Below, piece after piece: positions 59,194 to 64,000 of a stretch of DNA of 64,000 bases. How positions within the stretch are numbered: position 1 is the stretch's first letter; the number at the start of each line of letters is the position of its first letter. The stretch is from Oenanthe sinensis (taxonomy: Eukaryota; Streptophyta; Magnoliopsida; Apiales; Apiaceae). The position numbers were made by a program, and so were the translations under genes. The DNA is taken from the NCBI GenBank assembly GCA_028671895.1, contig CM053809.1:34881501-34945500 (forward strand), given 5' to 3'. The notes under the pieces were generated by a model that had not been told where the DNA came from, searched no databases, and worked only from the letters and a program-made list of their open reading frames with translations.

Positions 59194-61792
59194 AATACTC
59201 GTATCTTTGTCACTTTTTGCATACATTGTTTCCAATATATTTGTATGAATTCAAATATATTGTCAATTAACTATATATACAAAGAGTAAGATGCTGTTTT
59301 AGGACTCGATATATCTTCCCCGTGTTTAATAGGTGAACAGTTGACCATCATTGCAATCAGGACTATCCTTGTCAAAGTTGCACATCGGTTTACATTTATT
59401 GAATGAATCGTGGCTGCAACATTTTGCACAGTTGACGCTTAGGATGAAGTTTATAACAAGACAGAAAGTGTGATATGGTGACAAAAGTAATAAGTATAGT
59501 TGATAATTAGCTTAGATTACAGGATTGATATGCATTATAGGCGGTAATGATTGGAAACTTGAATAGTGAATATAGTTATTAGTTTATTACTGTATTGATC
59601 TCACTTTTGAGGCGGGGTAGTTGTGGAAGATGCAAAGGATCTTTCTGATTCTCGAAGAATGAGGGGTAAAGGGATTGATCGAGAAAGATCCTTGTAACTT
59701 GTAAAAACTTTTAAAAAAATTGGGAAAGGAAGAATGAAATGACAAGGGAAGTAGATTTCTCTTTAAGTTTGCCTCAAAGCATTTCAGGCCTATCTTCTTT
59801 TAGCCCGCAGAAAGTTAACCACAAAACTTCCAATACTGTAAGTTTTGTTGTCGATATTTTGGCTGCCATTTGAATTTTAAATATGTCAAATCTGGAAGCC
59901 ATATTGTTACGTGGTCAGGAATGAAAATTTTGGATGTAAAAAGAGAATGGTGTGGTATGCTGCTATCACATTTCTGCACTTGTGACTACAAGTTTTATAA
60001 TGTGGACCAAAACTTATCTTGAAGATCAGGGAGAGTTATATAAGGAGATTTTTTATTAGTCTTATAGCATATATAGTCTATACAAGATATTACTAAGAAG
60101 AATTTTTCCTTTTATTTTATGCTTCTAATAAGTATAAAAAAACATACCTTTAGGATCTGGTTGCTGAAGTATGTCATGTGTATCGCCTATGAAAGAGATC
60201 AGATTTGTATCATGCATACAGTTCCATATGTTGAGATTGATATACAGGCCTTTCTGAATTTTAAAATACTTATCAGTTGAGAAGTAGTCATCAGATCACG
60301 TTAATGGGAGACAATGTTAGAGGGTCTCTTGTACTGATTAGGAGCCCAAGTATGTGTTAATTGTTAAAAGTATAAAATTCGTTTACTGTTTTGTACTAAT
60401 ACATTTAGGTTTAGGATAGTTGATTATCTAAAATGTTTTCAGAGTCTAGGTCTAGGAGAGGTCTTGTTGTTGTTCCTTGTTGAGATTGGGATTGTGCCCC
60501 CCTTAATTGAATTATTATGGTGGCCCACTTGTTCGAGTGAAGGGGAGTGTTGGAAGTAAAAGATTAATCTAGTGGCTTCTACGAACACCTTAAGATTTTT
60601 GGAGAGTGGGTTATCTAACAACATGCACTCTAAACCATTCTCTATGCATCCAATACCAGCCTCCGATGTCTCTAGTTATTTATTTAATTTGCCCTTTGTT
60701 TGAACGGAATCTCCTTAACTCTGCATCCGCGGTATCCAGTTAATCAAGACTGTTGATTGTTGTGATGATGTTCTCATCCTTCTGTACTCTTGTACTCAAG
60801 TCTTGTGACGAGTGACCATGTTGTTCCCTTGGGCTTCAAGATTGGTATGAATATCTAGACGAAGACATATTGTAAGTCTTTAATGCTTGTGGAAGTAAAA
60901 AATTTCAGTACTATAAACGCCGGTGGCTAGGTGGTCATTCAGATAATTGCAACCCACTTCATTTTCTATTCAGTTGCTTCAGGGCTTTAATCAGCCTTTT
61001 GTGATCCTTTTAAATATCTTCCTGGCAAATGTTTTTGGGCAGTGTACCTTTCAATTCTTAAATATCCCCTTCTTTTCCATAGAACAGACTGTAGGTCTAT
61101 CCCGTGCTTTAACTCGTGACATGATATATGTTTTTATTTTCATAGTTATCTAGATGTCTGAGGAGTCTGACCAACAAACTTATCAGACCACTACTTATGT
61201 TGATGGCGAGAGAGGGCTTGTTGGCTCAGAGGCAAATTGATATCATCTGCGCATCTGCAAAAATCACCCAAACTAGATATTCCTATGCAGATTTCTCAAC
61301 TGTTGGCACAATTGATACTTCGGTTTCCCATATTTTTAGCTTAGCTTAACTTAGCTTCTATTAGATGTTAAGAGTACTAGGATGCAATCTACTATGCAAG
61401 CTAATTTCTTAAGAGTTGTGCTACGTTTCTTAATTTTTAATGAGCTAGCCATTGATATCTTTCCGTAATTAACTATTAAGTCTATCAACTATTGGAATGG
61501 TGAGTACCTCAAACTCCTATTCTCTGCTATGTATATACCCTAGCAACCAAGATGAGCTATAAACTAGTGTTAGCAATGTGGTGACTAAGTTCAGTTATCT
61601 CTTTATAACTTGTAGCAATTGTAGTATTTATAGTCTGCATTAATATGGGAAAACAATGAATCCACACAAACATGATCTGCATATTAAGCCCTTCTATTAA
61701 TGTTTAAAAAGAAATGCTAATTCTACATGGCATTAGGACTTTTTTGTACAAGTAGTTTCGAAAATCCAATTTTAACCTCAAAAAAGTCTTTC
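59194..61792. other. 3' UTR and spacer, no supported gene
   Basis: The open frames here (for example 60947-61153, and an unrecognised 66-codon stretch after an acceptor-like TTTTCATAG at 61150) show no known domain. They could be single exons of a gene with distant exons, but nothing supports it. Confidence 0.4.
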
Positions 61793-61872
61793 GAGTGAGG
61801 GGTTGTAATTTTAAGCATGATATGTCATATGTGAGTGAGGGGTTGTAATTTTAAGCATGATATGTCATATGT
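61793..61872. repeat. perfect 40-bp tandem duplication
   Basis: GAGTGAGGGGTTGTAATTTT and AAGCATGATATGTCATATGT repeat exactly, with copies at 61793-61832 and 61833-61872. The identity of the copies points to a recent duplication. No coding content. Confidence 0.95.
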
Positions 61873-64000
61873 GTATTAGTCCTCATCCTAGCCCATCTAG
61901 ATTTTAATGGAATTGGTAAGCTAACAAAAATCATTAGTCTACTCATTTTGTGTTGCCTACACATGGCCCACACTGACTTCCACATTTCCCTCCTTTCAAC
62001 AACTTTACACAAAGTTGCATCAATGGGGAAATCCTGAAGACATTTAATCTATATACAACAAAATAGTGCAGATTCTTGAGATCTGTTTAGGAAGTAAGCA
62101 ATAAGAATGAACGAAGAAAATGTATTATTAATAAGATTAAATATACATAAGGAGATATAGAGATTAGCAATATATATTATATCATTCTCTGCACGTAGGA
62201 CTTTTTAATATTTGTGTCTCCACCATATTCATTATTGTTCCACTTGTCTTTTTAGTTATATGTTAAATGCTGGACTCGCTTAGCTCATTCGATGTGTCAT
62301 ACTTAATTTTTTTTCTCCTAACTTGTTGCTTGTTTTGTTTGGATTTTAATGAAAAGACTGTCCCAGAATCATAGATGGATGCTAAAGAAGACTCTTCTTC
62401 TTTGTTTTCCTCTTTACTTTTTCGGCTCAAAATTTCAAGTGTAGGCACTTTCTTTCTACAAGAACGAATGCCTCATTCCGATGCAGTAATTGTCTAGTGA
62501 GATACTATGCATAATAATTGAGTGCGCGATTCACACCTTGTGCACTTAATGACTCCTTTATTGTTCTTCAATTTTTTTTAAAACTTTATGTAGGGTCCCA
62601 AATATCATTGTTTAGAAAGACTCTGTTGTTGCCATCCTTTCTAGTTAGTCAAGTAAAATCTCATATCTGATATTGTAGGTTTTCTTAGTCGTATATCTCT
62701 CTGTACAAAAAAAAAAGATTTAGCTGTTAAGACAAATAATGTATACTTGAGTCTGCCTATTATAATAAATGTTTGCACGAGTGGTATGCTTCCTTTGTTT
62801 CTGGCATTGGGGTTTTGTTACCTGCCATATTATCTGTTTTTTATTTAAATTAGCGACTTCTGATAAATGCAGCCAGATTTGCTTTGTCTACTTGTATTAC
62901 TCCATTATGGTTATGGATCCTTATATATATTGTTGCTGCTATGACCTCCTTGAATTATTCTTATTATTATTAATAATACTACATAAATCGGATCTTTTCA
63001 GACCGGAAGTCTTTTGTTGTCCTAGTACCACCTTTTCGATATTCAGACTAATATCACATTTCCTTATCACACATTTCAATATTTCGAAGAAATTAGCTGT
63101 GTGATATTCTTCTTGTTCTGATGTTATACAATTGTAAAAATATCCTAGATTTGTGCTTTTAGCTAAAACTAAGACTTGAATAAAAACTGAGCTGATATGC
63201 AAGTTTCGGAAACAAAGCCTTCTGTAGTCTTCTGTTAGCTCTGTCATTGTCAAAACTCCTATGCTTTAATAATTTAACAAAACATTGGATTCATTTCATA
63301 ATTAAGTAAGAGGGGCCATCTATGTACTAACTTACAGTCATTTATGAATTTTGTCCTATTGTATTATTTATTTTTTGCCATCTTTGATGTATTTTATGCA
63401 TTTAATCCATAACCATGTTTATTGTTGAGGTTTTTCAATAAATGAATCGCTAAAGTCTTGTCACCAATAAGATGGGTGACGGTGGCTCCTAATTGTGCCT
63501 GGATGGGTGAAACCTTAATAAGATTATACATGAAGATGTAGGAAGTGAGATCAAACTGGGATTGACAAACTCATCTGTTAATCAAGATTTACATTGATTT
63601 AGTTGTTGAGATATACATTGAATAATGTTTTTATTTGTTTACTTAAATGTTTTCACGAATGGCATTTTGTCAGTATGTCAACACTGAGGTTTGCTACCTC
63701 CAACAATATTCGTTTTCAAATCTGTATATACATTGTTCTCAAAATATTCTGTTGAAGCAACGAATTTCATTTTGTGTATGTGTGTGTGTGTGTTACTTTA
63801 TTTTCTACAAGTTTTGTCTATTGGTTTGTGCTTTTTAGACCTCAGTTTACGAGTTTTCTCTGCTTCTTCCTGACGTTTCCTGATAAATTTCTTTATTTAC
63901 GCTTGGATTTTGGTATTAGACAATTATCCTACTCTGCCTGGCATGATAAAATTTAATCATCTTATCAGGTAAAACTCTGATCAAATTGTCTCTTGTTACA
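61873..64000. other. gene-free end of window
   Basis: AT-rich with several short open frames lacking recognisable domains or splice-compatible neighbours. A (TG)n run (GTGTGTGTGTGTG) lies near 63778-63793. A gene starting beyond 64000 cannot be excluded. Confidence 0.45.

Noticed and set aside
61150..61350. Unrecognised 66-codon stretch after an acceptor-like site
   Set aside because: No partner exons, donor or family match could be found; left as spacer.

Overview
This is nuclear DNA of a flowering plant. The evidence is split genes with GT-AG introns, plant-specific families (Dof, ATL RING-H2, CASP-like, UPF0548), a MIR171 hairpin, and AT-rich intergenic DNA full of Stowaway-type MITEs, MULEs, a CACTA element, a Helitron and SINEs. 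The repeat spectrum and a TS-like SINE suggest a eudicot, perhaps an asterid, but the sequence alone does not settle the species. No virus, plasmid or bacterial operon is visible.

Layout. 1-3.2 kb: gene-free nested repeats. 3.3-7.1 kb: tandem cluster of three ATL-type RING-H2 genes, one intact, one frameshifted, one with an incomplete RING. 7.6-7.9 kb (minus): decayed pair of small secreted cysteine-rich peptide reading frames. 9.8-10.7 kb: single-exon membrane protein of unknown function. 12.2-13.6 kb: nested repeats. 14.3-21.5 kb: nine-exon gene for a protein resembling FMN-binding split-barrel (PNPOx/HugZ-like) proteins. 22-27 kb: repeats, including a 1.1 kb Mutator-like inverted-repeat element inserted in a Stowaway-like MITE. 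27.4-28.5 kb: Dof transcription factor. 32.0-32.8 kb: CASP-like four-helix membrane protein. 33.3-34.7 kb (minus): ENTH-domain (epsin-like) protein whose first splice junction is out of phase. 37.2-37.4 kb: MIR171.

The most unusual region is 40.7-44.9 kb, a non-autonomous CACTA transposon with a 3-bp target duplication. On one strand it carries exon fragments from three unrelated host genes: a MATE transporter, a P2B Ca2+-ATPase and a LOG2/LUL-type RING E3 ligase. It lies between a decayed PIG-M fragment (39.5 kb) and the intact PIG-M gene (46.9-50.0 kb), the GPI-anchor mannosyltransferase. Downstream are a CRAL-TRIO-like gene (52.2-53.3 kb), a tRNA-derived SINE, a small Helitron, and a UPF0548/DUF1990 gene (58.0-59.2 kb). 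I see no supportable gene from 59.2 kb to the end.

The genes are ordinary housekeeping and developmental loci with no shared pathway. Their introns and spacers record repeated duplication, transposon nesting and gene-fragment capture. Exon coordinates were derived by hand from reading frame, splice consensus and family knowledge; no alignment or database search was run.
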